Source: Nostoc sp. 106C
Lineage (GTDB): Bacteria; Cyanobacteriota; Cyanobacteriia; Cyanobacteriales; Nostocaceae
Reading direction: 5' to 3'
Assembly (NCBI RefSeq): GCF_002154725.1
Contig: NZ_MTAW01000087.1
Location: 53,335-117,334, forward strand
DNA: 64,000 nt
Below, piece after piece: positions 9,015 to 16,894 of this stretch. Position numbers and translations under genes: made by a program. A model generated the notes under the pieces. That model was not told the DNA's origin and searched no databases. It worked only from the letters and a program-made list of their open reading frames with translations. Positions within the stretch are counted from its first letter, which is position 1; each line of letters begins with the position of its first letter.

Positions 9015-9995
9015 TTAATGACAATTATTGGTCTGTCCGTTTTTGTCAAACCTCATGCGGGATATCAAATCCTTAAGATGCGCTGGGTCTACACCAAACC
9101 TATGAGCAATGTCGTACTCCTCATCTTCAGTTGGCGGTGCATTTAGTGTAAGTAAATGCTCCAAAAAAGGTTGCGACCCCCCTAAAGGCAAACCATCATC
9201 CGTAAAAGGTAACCTATGTTCGTGCATTGACTGCTCAAATACCGCAGGGCGGGTATTTTGTAGCCACGCTACAACCTCACCAGGTTTTGGCGGATCTATC
9301 CCCAGTCGATCGCATTCTTCTAATAACTCGTTTGATAATTGCGATTCTACTGCGGAGACGCTGCGCGATCGCTCCACCAAATCTTGTAACCATTCCTGTA
9401 GTTTTCCTGTCTCTGGTAACTGCAAACCCAGCGTCTGACAAGCAGCTACAAACTCTTGCCCAATAACAGCATTAGTATATAGCTGCCCCAACCAAGTAGC
9501 AAATTCCTCATTTTCAGGTAATTTTATGCCTTGTTCAAGGCTAAATGTTTGTAATTTCTTTCCTAAACGAATTCTTTCTAAAAGCTTTGTACCAGTATCT
9601 TCTTCATTAATGATTTGAGGGTCATTTGACCCAAAAGCCATTTTGTCTAAAAGCCAAATAGCTATTTGTCCTGATTTTGGAGCTGATAAATTTAAAGTTT
9701 CACAGGCTATAAGCAGCTCAGTTCCCAAAGACGTATAACTCGCAAGCCACTCCTCTAAATTACCTGACCGAGGAGCAGTAAGTCCCTTTTGAGATAAACC
9801 AACAAGCTCTAAACCCAAATTTACTAAGTTCCTAACTACCATTGACAAGCTTTTACCCATGTCAGGTATTAACTTCTCAATTTGACTCCGCATATCAACA
9901 TTAATATGGACTGTCACGCGGTCTTTTTCTGCGTCTACAGGACGACCGCGCTTCGGAGGTAGCTTTGGGTTTTGTTCGGGCTGTTGTTTACTCAT
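9015..9995 (-). CDS. RHH-like DNA-binding protein with tandem LxxPxxGxxxxWL repeats
   Basis: A 326-residue protein. Residues 10-65 (PPKRGRPVDAEKDRVTVHIN, then a helix pair) look like an AT-hook-like GRP segment plus a ribbon-helix-helix. Then come about four or five degenerate modules of 40-55 residues that share a cysteine or leucine helix, LxLxxPxxGxxxxWL (for example LNLSAPKSGQIAIWLLDK, LGLQLPETGKLQEWLQD, LGIDPPKPGEVVAWLQN). I know no named family for this repeat. It is first in a minus-strand operon, and its promoter faces a 50-bp perfect palindrome, so it is probably a regulator that binds there. Its stop is about 20 bp before the next gene. Confidence 0.5.
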   Translation of the reverse strand: MSKQQPEQNPKLPPKRGRPVDAEKDRVTVHINVDMRSQIEKLIPDMGKSLSMVVRNLVNLGLELVGLSQKGLTAPRSGNLEEWLASYTSLGTELLIACETLNLSAPKSGQIAIWLLDKMAFGSNDPQIINEEDTGTKLLERIRLGKKLQTFSLEQGIKLPENEEFATWLGQLYTNAVIGQEFVAACQTLGLQLPETGKLQEWLQDLVERSRSVSAVESQLSNELLEECDRLGIDPPKPGEVVAWLQNTRPAVFEQSMHEHRLPFTDDGLPLGGSQPFLEHLLTLNAPPTEDEEYDIAHRFGVDPAHLKDLISRMRFDKNGQTNNCH

Positions 9996-10060
9996 GTTAC
10001 TTCAGTTTATCGGAACCACAAAGCATATTTGAAGCCTTTATATGCAAAAACGTTAACAAA

Positions 10061-10110
10061 CGTAACCATTTAGCAGTGTAAAAACATTTTTACACTGCTA
10101 AATGGTTACG
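10061..10110. promoter_or_regulatory. Perfect 24-bp-arm palindrome between divergent genes
   Basis: Two perfect 24-base arms (left CGTAACCATTTAGCAGTGTA plus AAAA) are separated by only CA. The element sits midway between the divergent RHH-like gene and the two-repeat HTH-like gene. A terminator would be out of place here because both genes start on either side. An operator bound by one or both regulators, or a cruciform, fits best. Short cgttaac/cgtaac copies lie just outside the left arm. Confidence 0.7.
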
Positions 10111-10180
10111 AAATGTAAATAAAACACATACATAATTAGTTGATTTGGTATTCTTCAATCAAAAGCACAAAAAAGTCGAG

Positions 10181-10816
10181 ATGGCAGAAAAACACCTGTT
10201 TCAATCAAAATTTCTGCACGAGTCCAATATGAAATACTGCGAAATCTTCAAAAACTTACCCAAAGAAGGCTTAGAACCAAGGCAATTTCTACGCCACTGT
10301 TTTGATATCGCTGAACTCAGCCCCCCAGAACTTCTCGAAGAAGAAACAGATTCGCAATACCGCAAAAAATGTATCACTGTACTATGTGCAGTCTTAGGGG
10401 TACAAAGACCAACAGTTCGCAAGTGGGGAAGCGATCTCAATTTTGACGGAACACCCAACTACTGCAAAATTTCACTTGCTTACATTCACGCGGCCGAAAT
10501 CATACCAAACCAGCTAAAAAGCATCTTGAGAGGAGAATACAACGCACCGGAAGTAGATGCTCAAACCTTTCTAGAAAGAATATTCCTTGAAGGGTTAACT
10601 GAACAGCAAATACTGCAAACTGTTTCCCACGCCAATTTTCGCGCAACTTGTGTCAAAACTCTCACGCAAGTATTACATATTGGCACCAAATCAGTCCAAG
10701 ATTGGGGTCAAGATATGTCGTTTCACAAAATGCCCAAAATTCACAAGCACACCTTGGGCTATGCTTTGGCTGCTATCTCCAAATCGTCATCAAAAAATTG
10801 GGAAAAAGCGGCCTGA
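10181..10816 (+). CDS. Hypothetical protein with two tandem HTH-like repeats
   Basis: About 211 residues from the ATG at 10181; a TTG at 10145 and an ATG at 10229 are alternatives, and none has a strong ribosome site. The protein is built of two homologous halves, each with F/L-x3-F, a C-x3-L-x2-VL helix, then TVRKWGSDLNFDGTP or SVQDWGQDMSFHKMP, then K-x2-L-x-YxxAA. The VL...tV.xWG pattern resembles a helix-turn-helix with its recognition helix. It is probably a small DNA-binding regulator that uses the palindrome upstream. It is followed after 72 bp by a co-directional unknown gene. I cannot name the family. Confidence 0.55.
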   Translation: MAEKHLFQSKFLHESNMKYCEIFKNLPKEGLEPRQFLRHCFDIAELSPPELLEEETDSQYRKKCITVLCAVLGVQRPTVRKWGSDLNFDGTPNYCKISLAYIHAAEIIPNQLKSILRGEYNAPEVDAQTFLERIFLEGLTEQQILQTVSHANFRATCVKTLTQVLHIGTKSVQDWGQDMSFHKMPKIHKHTLGYALAAISKSSSKNWEKAA

Positions 10817-10888
10817 CTTATTTAACTAGTCGAATTAGGAAACTTGGTCTTAAAGATAAAACCGCGCATTATAGCGCAGAAAAATGTC

Positions 10889-12118
10889 ATGACTACAACA
10901 ACTTTTGCAAATAAATTATACGTCGAGAAGCATCGGATAGACTCCAATCCTACCACCCACATAGAGCAAAGTAACCTAGAGTACCTCCACACGGCTTTCC
11001 TACTCTATGAGTACAAGCAGACTTACACTAAAAAAGAGTATCGCGCACTGTTAGAAGAGTACGGCTGGGACAAGGGCAGTGCTGAGGAAAGGCGATCGCT
11101 CCGAATTGCCGAGAATTTTCAAGCATTTATCAGTTGTCCGGAACATTTAGCGGTTTTACCAATATCGGTACTACTTCGGTTATGTTCCCATAACTACAAA
11201 ATCCTAATTGATGAATTGAAAGATATTCCTATTGGTGGATTGACTTGTGGATTAGTGTTAGAACTGATTGAGAAAAGAAGATTGTTTCTCAAAGCCATGA
11301 ATCAAGAAAAAAAAGATGGCAACTGGCGAGCAACACCAGATGGAAATAGATATTACACCTTCGGCAAAATTATGGAGGATGACTACCAAACAGGAGTGTT
11401 TACCGAGAAGTTAATAGAGGAATTGGGATTGTCACCGCAGAGAATTGTCAGAATGGCGATCGCTGATTTATATGAAAAGCATCAAGCTGAAATAGCCAAG
11501 AATGAAATCGGCTCTTTTGAAGAACTAATCCCTTGTGAACAACTTACTGACACCATAGAAGAATTGATTCCTGCCAACGATGAAAATATCGTCAACCCAA
11601 TAAACCTTGAGGTAATGCAGCGAGAACTTGAAACCTTGTGGCAAAGGGATACAGAAGAATATGACTGCGAAGAATACCTGGAAGAACCTGAAGAGTCAAA
11701 CATTGACTTTGAAGAAGATGAGATTCAGGTAGTAGAAAGTACATTGGCTGGGATATTCGGTACAAATGAAGTCCCAGCAACTGATGCAGAAGTCCTCGCA
11801 GACATATTGCGGAAAGCTTCAGATTATTCCTCAGTGCGCCGAGGACTATGGCAATATCAACAAGCTAAAGAAGAAGCTTGGAGCCTCCTCTCGGATTCGG
11901 AAAGGAAATCTGTATGGCAGATGCTTCCAGAGGCAATCAAAAAGCTTAGTAATGCCAAGCGTGAAGGATTGATTGTCAACTTTTATGAGATGGAGTCAGG
12001 AGGAGTATATAAAGTCTTCACTACAGATTACCCACTAATAGAAGAAACAGTTAGTAATAGTCGCTTAGACAGATGGCTGGCAGATTTGAAAGTCAGGCAG
12101 AACTCCGATTGTAATTGA
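10889..12118 (+). CDS. Hypothetical plasmid-type protein upstream of a cytosine methyltransferase
   Basis: About 409 residues from the ATG at 10889 (MTTTTFANK); an upstream TTG would add 15 residues. There is no recognised domain. The middle holds YRALLEEYGWDKG, an SVLLRLCSHNYKILIDEL helix pair and RYYTFGKIMEDDYQTG. An acidic linker (residues about 250-300) then leads to a C-terminal domain of about 100 residues (from ADILRKASDYSSVRRGLW onward). A decayed second copy of the 3' half lies about 1.4 kb downstream, so the family has been duplicated here. It ends 48 bp before the methyltransferase start, so the two may be co-transcribed. A role in modification or restriction is only a guess from position. 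Confidence 0.5.
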   Translation: MTTTTFANKLYVEKHRIDSNPTTHIEQSNLEYLHTAFLLYEYKQTYTKKEYRALLEEYGWDKGSAEERRSLRIAENFQAFISCPEHLAVLPISVLLRLCSHNYKILIDELKDIPIGGLTCGLVLELIEKRRLFLKAMNQEKKDGNWRATPDGNRYYTFGKIMEDDYQTGVFTEKLIEELGLSPQRIVRMAIADLYEKHQAEIAKNEIGSFEELIPCEQLTDTIEELIPANDENIVNPINLEVMQRELETLWQRDTEEYDCEEYLEEPEESNIDFEEDEIQVVESTLAGIFGTNEVPATDAEVLADILRKASDYSSVRRGLWQYQQAKEEAWSLLSDSERKSVWQMLPEAIKKLSNAKREGLIVNFYEMESGGVYKVFTTDYPLIEETVSNSRLDRWLADLKVRQNSDCN

Positions 12119-12166
12119 CATGTGTTAAAAGCCAAGTGCAAGAAGTTAACATTAATTAGAATCTCG

Positions 12167-13426
12167 ATGAACTCAACAGCAGCAAACAAAAAAATAGCTG
12201 TTAGCCTATTCTCCGGGGTGGGTGGATTTGACTTGGGATTTAAAGCAGCAGGATTTGAAATCGCGATCGCCATTGATAACAATCCCATCGCCCTAGCAAC
12301 ATACCAACATAATTTCCCCCACGCCACAGTTTTGTGCAAAGACATTCGGGAGGTGACGGGTGAAGAAATACGCGCCCATATTCAGGCGAAGTACATAAAT
12401 TGGGACGGGGAAATTCATACAGTTTTTGGTGGGCCACCATGCCAAGGATTTAGCGTTGCCGGACTGCAAAATGTTGAAGATGAGAGAAACTCGTTGGTAG
12501 GGGAGTTTGTACGGCTGGTGTTGGAACTCAATCCCCTTGCGGCAATCATGGAGAATGTGCCGGGGATTGAAAATCAGAAGTTTGGCTGCATTACTGCGAA
12601 CCTCCAAGCAGTGCTAGAAGAACATTATTTCCTTAGCAAATGGAACCTGAACGCTTCAGATTACGGGGTTCCGCAAGCTAGAAAAAGGGTGTTTTTTGTT
12701 GCATCTAAGTTTGGAGAAATTATACCGCCGGAGCATCAACCTCAACATACAGTTAGAGATGCGATCGCGGACTTGTTGCCAGTCCCCCTACTCCCCAAGC
12801 AAAACACTCAAGAATGGCATCCAGATTGGGTGAAGGGAGAATATGCTAAGTATCTTGAAAAAATATTCCCAAATCTTGGTATAGTAACTAACATTAGAAC
12901 GGGATTCACAGCGACAACACATACACCAGAAGTAATTCAGCAATTCATCAACACTCCCCCAGGTGCGAGAGAAGCTAAATCCAAATCAAAAAAGCTGCAA
13001 TGGGATGGATTCTGCGTAACGTTAAGAGCCGGGAGTGGCAACCGCACCGCATTACGTCCCCTGCATCCAGTACAACCACGGGTTATCTCAGTTAGAGAAG
13101 CTGCTCGTTTGCACAGCTACCCCGATTGGTTTAATTTCAGTGAGGCAACACTCCACGCCCAAAGAGAAATCGGAAATTCGGTACCCCCATTGCTTGCATA
13201 TGCTGTAGGAATGCAAGTTAGGGAACATCTAGAATGTAATACCAGTTATCAGATTAATTGCCAAAATTGGCAAAACTGCCTATTTTTACCAATTTCTTGC
13301 AATTTTAAGAATATATCGGTTTTTGTCAATGAAATGCTGTCTTTAAGCGGGTTAAGTAAAATCAGCAAAGAGCGATCGCCTCCACGTCTGGCTAAAAGAA
13401 AGCAAAATTTGGTTACTTGCCTTTAG
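12167..13426 (+). CDS. dcm: DNA (cytosine-5-)-methyltransferase
   Basis: A 419-residue C5 cytosine methyltransferase from the ATG at 12167 (an upstream GTG at 12122 is less likely). Motif I is SLFSGVGGFDLGF at about residues 13-25, motif IV is GGPPCQGFSV with the catalytic cysteine near residue 92, motif VI is AIMENVPGI, motif VIII is QARKRVFFVA, and motifs IX-X are RVISVREAARLHSYPDWF and REIGNSVPP. It transfers a methyl group from SAM to C5 of cytosine; the target sequence cannot be read from the protein. After REHLE, where the family normally ends, there are about 65 extra residues rich in Cys, Asn and Lys that look like read-through of non-coding DNA. No clear cognate endonuclease adjoins it, apart from a small GIY-YIG protein downstream. 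Confidence 0.9.
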   Translation: MNSTAANKKIAVSLFSGVGGFDLGFKAAGFEIAIAIDNNPIALATYQHNFPHATVLCKDIREVTGEEIRAHIQAKYINWDGEIHTVFGGPPCQGFSVAGLQNVEDERNSLVGEFVRLVLELNPLAAIMENVPGIENQKFGCITANLQAVLEEHYFLSKWNLNASDYGVPQARKRVFFVASKFGEIIPPEHQPQHTVRDAIADLLPVPLLPKQNTQEWHPDWVKGEYAKYLEKIFPNLGIVTNIRTGFTATTHTPEVIQQFINTPPGAREAKSKSKKLQWDGFCVTLRAGSGNRTALRPLHPVQPRVISVREAARLHSYPDWFNFSEATLHAQREIGNSVPPLLAYAVGMQVREHLECNTSYQINCQNWQNCLFLPISCNFKNISVFVNEMLSLSGLSKISKERSPPRLAKRKQNLVTCL

Positions 13427-13470
13427 GTCTGGCGGATAATAAATGATTATTTTAACCGCGAATTAATTGT

Positions 13471-14076
13471 GTGCGTTACTCTGGGCAAGAAGACCACCAA
13501 ACAGGAGTAATCACATAGGAATTGATTGAAGACCAAGCGATCGCAGATTATCACGCCAAAATCAAATCCCAAGAAAAAGAGCAGCCACAGGAAGAGACTG
13601 CTGAATCTAAAGTGGTTGAGTCGAGTATGCTTCCACAATTAGAAACATCCCCAACAGAGAGAGAAAAAGCTCTAGAAGTTAATCCCAGACTAAAACAAAA
13701 CGAACAAACCAGCACTAGTAACACTACAGAACAGCAGCCAGTTGAGGAAGAAGTATTAATGCTGGCAGAAAAACTCAAATCAGCTACCAGTTATTATCAA
13801 ATTAGAAGTGCTATATATAGGCATCTGGCTGTTAAAGATGAAGCTTGGAAGCAGCTTTTCCCAGAAGAACAGTTAAGAATTGAAAGATTGTTGACCCAGG
13901 AAGTATTAGCTCTCAAAACAGCCAGAGAAGCAGGTTTAATTATTGACTACTATGAGCTAGAAACTGGCTGGTTTCAAGTATTTATTGCAGGTGAGGATAA
14001 GCCTGTAAGCATTAGTAAATCAAATGTAATTAGTTGGGTACAAGAACAAGAAAGACTCAACTGCGTAACTACGTAA
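13471..14076 (+). pseudogene. Decayed 3' half of the 10889-12118 gene family
   Basis: The open part (from about 13522, 184 codons) is homologous to the C-terminal half of the 409-residue protein upstream: LAEKLKSATSYYQIRSAIYR matches LADILRKASDYSSVRRGLW, and AREAGLIIDYYELETG matches AKREGLIVNFYEMESG. Just upstream the reading frame continues as YSGQEDHQTGVIT and then an in-frame TAG, exactly where the paralogue has GAG in YQTGVFTEKLIEE. So this is a truncated copy with a nonsense change and no natural start. The 3' domain may still be translated from a TTG, but there is no ribosome site to support that. Confidence 0.7.
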
Positions 14077-14130
14077 ACCACCACAATCAGCTAACGCCTC
14101 AGTTTTCAAAATAATCCCAAAAAAGCATAT

Positions 14131-14463
14131 ATGGAATTGTCAGGAAAGATACCCTCAATTCCTTGCTGCTACATGATTGAGCTATCTCGTCCGCTTGGAA
14201 ACGAGAAACATCAAGCTCGTTACTACTTAGGTTCATGCGCGAATCTCAAGAAAAGATTTCAGCAGCATCTACAAGGATCTGGCGCAGCATTTACTCGTGC
14301 TGCGATAAAACGCGGCATCGAATTCAAAATTGTTTACGTATGGAAGACATCAAGTAAACAAGAAGCCCGTCAGCTTGAAATTCAACTCAAACGATATAAA
14401 AACCACGCACAATTATTAAGGAGAGTGCAAAATGCCAAAACGCATTCGACAAAAACTAGGTAG
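14131..14463 (+). CDS. GIY-YIG nuclease superfamily protein
   Basis: A 110-residue single-domain GIY-YIG protein. The two strand motifs appear as CCYMIEL (residues 12-18) and RYYLGSC (about 30-36), followed by the conserved NLKKRFQQH arginine helix and QARQLEIQLKRY with the catalytic-type glutamate. It has the size of the stand-alone UvrC/YhbQ-like group, not of a full restriction enzyme. It lies 55 bp after the decayed paralogue and overlaps the next gene by 32 bp. It could be a DNA repair or mobile-element nuclease. A restriction partner for the nearby methyltransferase is possible but not shown. Confidence 0.85.
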   Translation: MELSGKIPSIPCCYMIELSRPLGNEKHQARYYLGSCANLKKRFQQHLQGSGAAFTRAAIKRGIEFKIVYVWKTSSKQEARQLEIQLKRYKNHAQLLRRVQNAKTHSTKTR

Positions 14464-14737
14464 ATACAATTTAAGACGCAGATTACGCGGAAAAGTTTTG
14501 CTATCAAAGGTTACAAGCTTTAGTTGCTATCAACAAAACCATCAAGAAAAAACTTGTACAACTGCAAGGAAATTCATTCGCAATAACAATATTCAATCAC
14601 CATGCGTTATCACCGTACTCAAGATATCAGGTAGTGAAGAGAAATTTTTCTTATCAAACAATGGATTGTTTAGTTATAAATATGCAATTGAAAATCACAA
14701 ATTATTTTCACCAGAAATAGCGTTAATTGCTAGTTAA
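14432..14737 (+). CDS. Small hypothetical protein overlapping the GIY-YIG gene
   Basis: A 101-residue basic protein (MPKRIRQKLGRYNLRRRLRG at the start) with no recognised domain. The start is well supported: AAGGAGAG lies about 7 bases before the ATG, inside the 3' end of the GIY-YIG gene, so the two are probably translated together. The arginine/lysine-rich N-terminus would suit nucleic acid binding. The C-terminal half (KISGSEEKFFLSNNGLFSYK) looks like a small beta-sheet unit. Confidence 0.55.
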   Translation: MPKRIRQKLGRYNLRRRLRGKVLLSKVTSFSCYQQNHQEKTCTTARKFIRNNNIQSPCVITVLKISGSEEKFFLSNNGLFSYKYAIENHKLFSPEIALIAS

Positions 14738-14912
14738 AATTGACTAGAATCTGAATCTATTACAGCCTGTCAAATATGGCAGGCTAAAAATCAATAAGGC
14801 TTACTCGACCAAGTTCATGAATATAGATGACAGTATTATTAATTTTTTATTTTATATAAATTTTTTAATTGATGATTACCAGGATTTTATTAATTTTTGC
14901 ACTTAAGCTAAT

Positions 14913-15488
14913 TCAACTAGCTCTCCAACGAGAAGAAATTCTTTTTCTCGCTCCAGTAACATTAATACGCATATTTATCACTTCCTTGCTAGCACGGTAA
15001 TATTCAACAGCCTCATCTATTGTCATTGCGGTTTTAACAATATGGAGGGCAGCTTCTTCTGAAATTAAAAGTGCTGGGCCTAACCAGTTTGCTTCATCTT
15101 CATATTCTTGATTAAAATTCCGGCATCCGCATTCGTTGAAGACTTCATCTGGCTGGTGTTGAAGGATGCCATGACTTAACTCGTGAGAGACATTGGAAGC
15201 CTGACGTAGAAGGCTGTGAGCGTCATTGTGAACAATTATTCTTTGTGTGCCATAAAACACTGTTATCGCAGAAAAACTTTTTGTGTCTTTTTCTGTGAGA
15301 TAGCGAACCTCGTCAGGAATTTTATTTTGAAATTCCGACAGAGGAACAATAGGAATTGCTAAATGTTCAGCAAGCTGCCAAGGGCATAAGGGATCATGTG
15401 GTTTGAGACCAAGCTCTGCCCGAAACTCCCTGGAATAAGCACTTGCCTCCTTCTTAAAGCCACGACGGAACTGCGCCTTATTTGGCAT
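14913..15488 (-). CDS. ImmA/IrrE family metallo-endopeptidase
   Basis: About 191 residues. The zinc protease motif HELSHGILQHQ (HExxH) is at about residues 100-110, followed by a downstream EDEANWLGPALLI glutamate block typical of ImmA/IrrE (DUF955). The ATG at 15488 is preferred over the one at 15494 because AGGAGG lies 9 bases upstream of it. The partner Xre-type repressor gene lies just upstream on the same strand, a known pairing in which the peptidase cleaves the repressor on a signal. The pair is divergent from the ubiquitin-like operon and probably controls it. Confidence 0.9.
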   Translation of the reverse strand: MPNKAQFRRGFKKEASAYSREFRAELGLKPHDPLCPWQLAEHLAIPIVPLSEFQNKIPDEVRYLTEKDTKSFSAITVFYGTQRIIVHNDAHSLLRQASNVSHELSHGILQHQPDEVFNECGCRNFNQEYEDEANWLGPALLISEEAALHIVKTAMTIDEAVEYYRASKEVINMRINVTGARKRISSRWRAS

Positions 15489-15529
15489 AAGCATTTACCT
15501 CCTTCCTCAAACCACAGCGTAATGTCATC

Positions 15530-15886
15530 TTATTGATCCTTGCGAAGTTTCTCGTAAGCAGCTTTGATGACGGCTTCCATTGCAGATGCAGCTTCTGGCG
15601 TTAAATGGGGGTCTGCACGCAAATATGCCGTAATTTTAGCAAGTGGTTCGGATTCGGTTGGAATATCTTGTTCGCGCTTGATGAAGGAGTCTGCGTTCAG
15701 CCCAGACCATGCTAACAGAGCTGCCATACTGTCTACATCTGGTCGTCTACCTTGCGCGATCCGAGTCAAAGTGGACGCACTAACGCCAGATTTTTCGGCA
15801 ACTTGTTTCCAAGTCAAACGCTTAGACAGCCTCTGACTGTCCAATGCTGCGTAAAAGGCTTCAACATCAAACTGTCCTTTTGCCAT
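15530..15886 (-). CDS. Xre-family HTH transcriptional regulator
   Basis: A 118-residue protein with a Cro/C1-type HTH at residues 20-70 (LTWKQVAEKSGVSASTLTRI as helices 2 and 3, then AQGRRPDVDSMAALLAWSGL). The rest is a helical tail for dimerisation or peptidase recognition. It is transcribed with the ImmA-like protease 36 bp downstream. It faces the multiubiquitin gene across a 48-bp gap rich in inverted repeats, so autoregulation and control of the ubiquitin-like operon are likely. Confidence 0.9.
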   Translation of the reverse strand: MAKGQFDVEAFYAALDSQRLSKRLTWKQVAEKSGVSASTLTRIAQGRRPDVDSMAALLAWSGLNADSFIKREQDIPTESEPLAKITAYLRADPHLTPEAASAMEAVIKAAYEKLRKDQ

Positions 15887-15960
15887 TTTACCTCCAATTT
15901 CACTCTTGCAATTTTAAATCAAGTGTGCAATATAATGGATGAAATTTCACAAGTGAAATT
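15887..15960. promoter_or_regulatory. Inverted-repeat operator region between Xre gene and multiubiquitin operon
   Basis: The gap and the first codons of the multiubiquitin gene hold TTGCA / TGCAA arms at about 15906-15930 and a palindrome AATTTCAC-AA-GTGAAATT at 15943-15960. An upstream AATTTCAC copy (about 15897) matches the palindrome half-site. This is the layout expected for an Xre dimer that represses both directions. No binding data can be read from sequence. Confidence 0.5.
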
Positions 15961-16510
15961 GAAAGTCAAATTTGCAACTGAAACTATGACTAACAATATT
16001 GTGGTTGAGGAGATCGAATTGGAAGCGTGGGTCAAGCAGCACGGGGCTGTACAACCTCCGCTTGCAAAACACTACTTGGTGCGGATTGATGACCGAAGTT
16101 ACAAAGTAGACGACCCCGTGATTACAGGAGGGCAGCTGCTTGATGAAGCAAGCAAGAGACCCGTGGATGAGTACCTCATCTTCCAAGTGCTACATAACGG
16201 TCAGTTGGAAGAAATCCGCCTTGATGAAACGGTTGAACTTAGAAAGCCTGGTATCGAGCGGTTCATTACTTGGCGTAGCGATCGCTCTTTCCGTTTTGTT
16301 ATCGACGGTCGGCGATTTGAGTGGGGCGCGCCAGTTATCACAGGGTTAAAGCTGAAGGAACTTGCAGGTGTAGACCCTAAATCCTATGGAGTTTGGCTGG
16401 AAGTACGTGGTGCAGAAGACCGTCCAATTGCTGATAACGAATCTGTCGATTTACAAGCACCAGGAGTTGAGCGATTCTTCACTGGTAAAAAGACTACAAC
16501 GGAGGGTTAA
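15935..16510 (+). CDS. Multiubiquitin-domain protein (two tandem Ubl units)
   Basis: A 191-residue protein, starting at the ATG at 15935. It contains two homologous units of about 65 residues: KHYLVRIDDRSYKVDDPVIT...GIERFIT (about 46-112) and FRFVIDGRRFEWGAPVITG...GVERFFTG (about 115-183). This matches the multiubiquitin domain family, which has a beta-grasp fold. In bacterial Ubl operons it is the modifier acted on by the E2-like and E1-like neighbours. Neither unit ends in a clear diglycine; the protein ends in TTTEG. It is first of four co-directional genes with 1 to 4 bp gaps or overlaps. Confidence 0.85.
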   Translation: MDEISQVKLKVKFATETMTNNIVVEEIELEAWVKQHGAVQPPLAKHYLVRIDDRSYKVDDPVITGGQLLDEASKRPVDEYLIFQVLHNGQLEEIRLDETVELRKPGIERFITWRSDRSFRFVIDGRRFEWGAPVITGLKLKELAGVDPKSYGVWLEVRGAEDRPIADNESVDLQAPGVERFFTGKKTTTEG

Positions 16511-16513
16511 GTA

Positions 16514-16894
16514 ATGAGCTTTTTACCCCCAAACGATCGCCAATACCTGGAAAACAGGGGTTTACCTTTTGAAGAAGTGGTAGATGCCAGTCAAAAGGGT
16601 GTCATTTTACGGGAATTTCAGTTACCACCTGGTCGTTTTGATACCGAACAGGCAGATATCTTAATTCTCTTGCCGAGCGGATATCCAGATGCACCCCCCG
16701 ATATGTTTTACCTGATGCCGTGGGTAAAGTTAGTACAAGGTGCAAAATATCCAAAAGCAGCTGACCAAGCACACCAATTTAATAGTCAGAAATGGCAACG
16801 ATGGTCGAGACATAACAATGAGTGGCGACCTGGTACAGATGGCATATGGACAATGCTCAAACGGATTGAAAATGCTTTGGAGGTGGCTGCTTGA
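16514..16894 (+). CDS. E2/UBC-fold family E protein (prokaryotic E2-like)
   Basis: A 126-residue protein of the prokaryotic E2 family E type: LPPGRFDTEQADILILLPSG and YPDAPPDMFYLMPWVKL form the E2-like sheet and PP flap, with WQRWSRHNNEWRPGTDGIWT behind. A GGAGGG ribosome site lies 8 bases before the ATG. The whole protein has no cysteine at all, so the classical thioester of an active E2 cannot form. It may be a scaffold that presents the Ubl to the JAB-E1 protein. It overlaps the next gene's TTG start. Confidence 0.85.
   Translation: MSFLPPNDRQYLENRGLPFEEVVDASQKGVILREFQLPPGRFDTEQADILILLPSGYPDAPPDMFYLMPWVKLVQGAKYPKAADQAHQFNSQKWQRWSRHNNEWRPGTDGIWTMLKRIENALEVAA

Noticed and set aside
14764..14785. 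AGCCTGTC/GGCAGGCT hairpin as a terminator
   Set aside because: It is followed by an A-run, not a T-run, on the plus strand, and has no T-run on the minus strand either.
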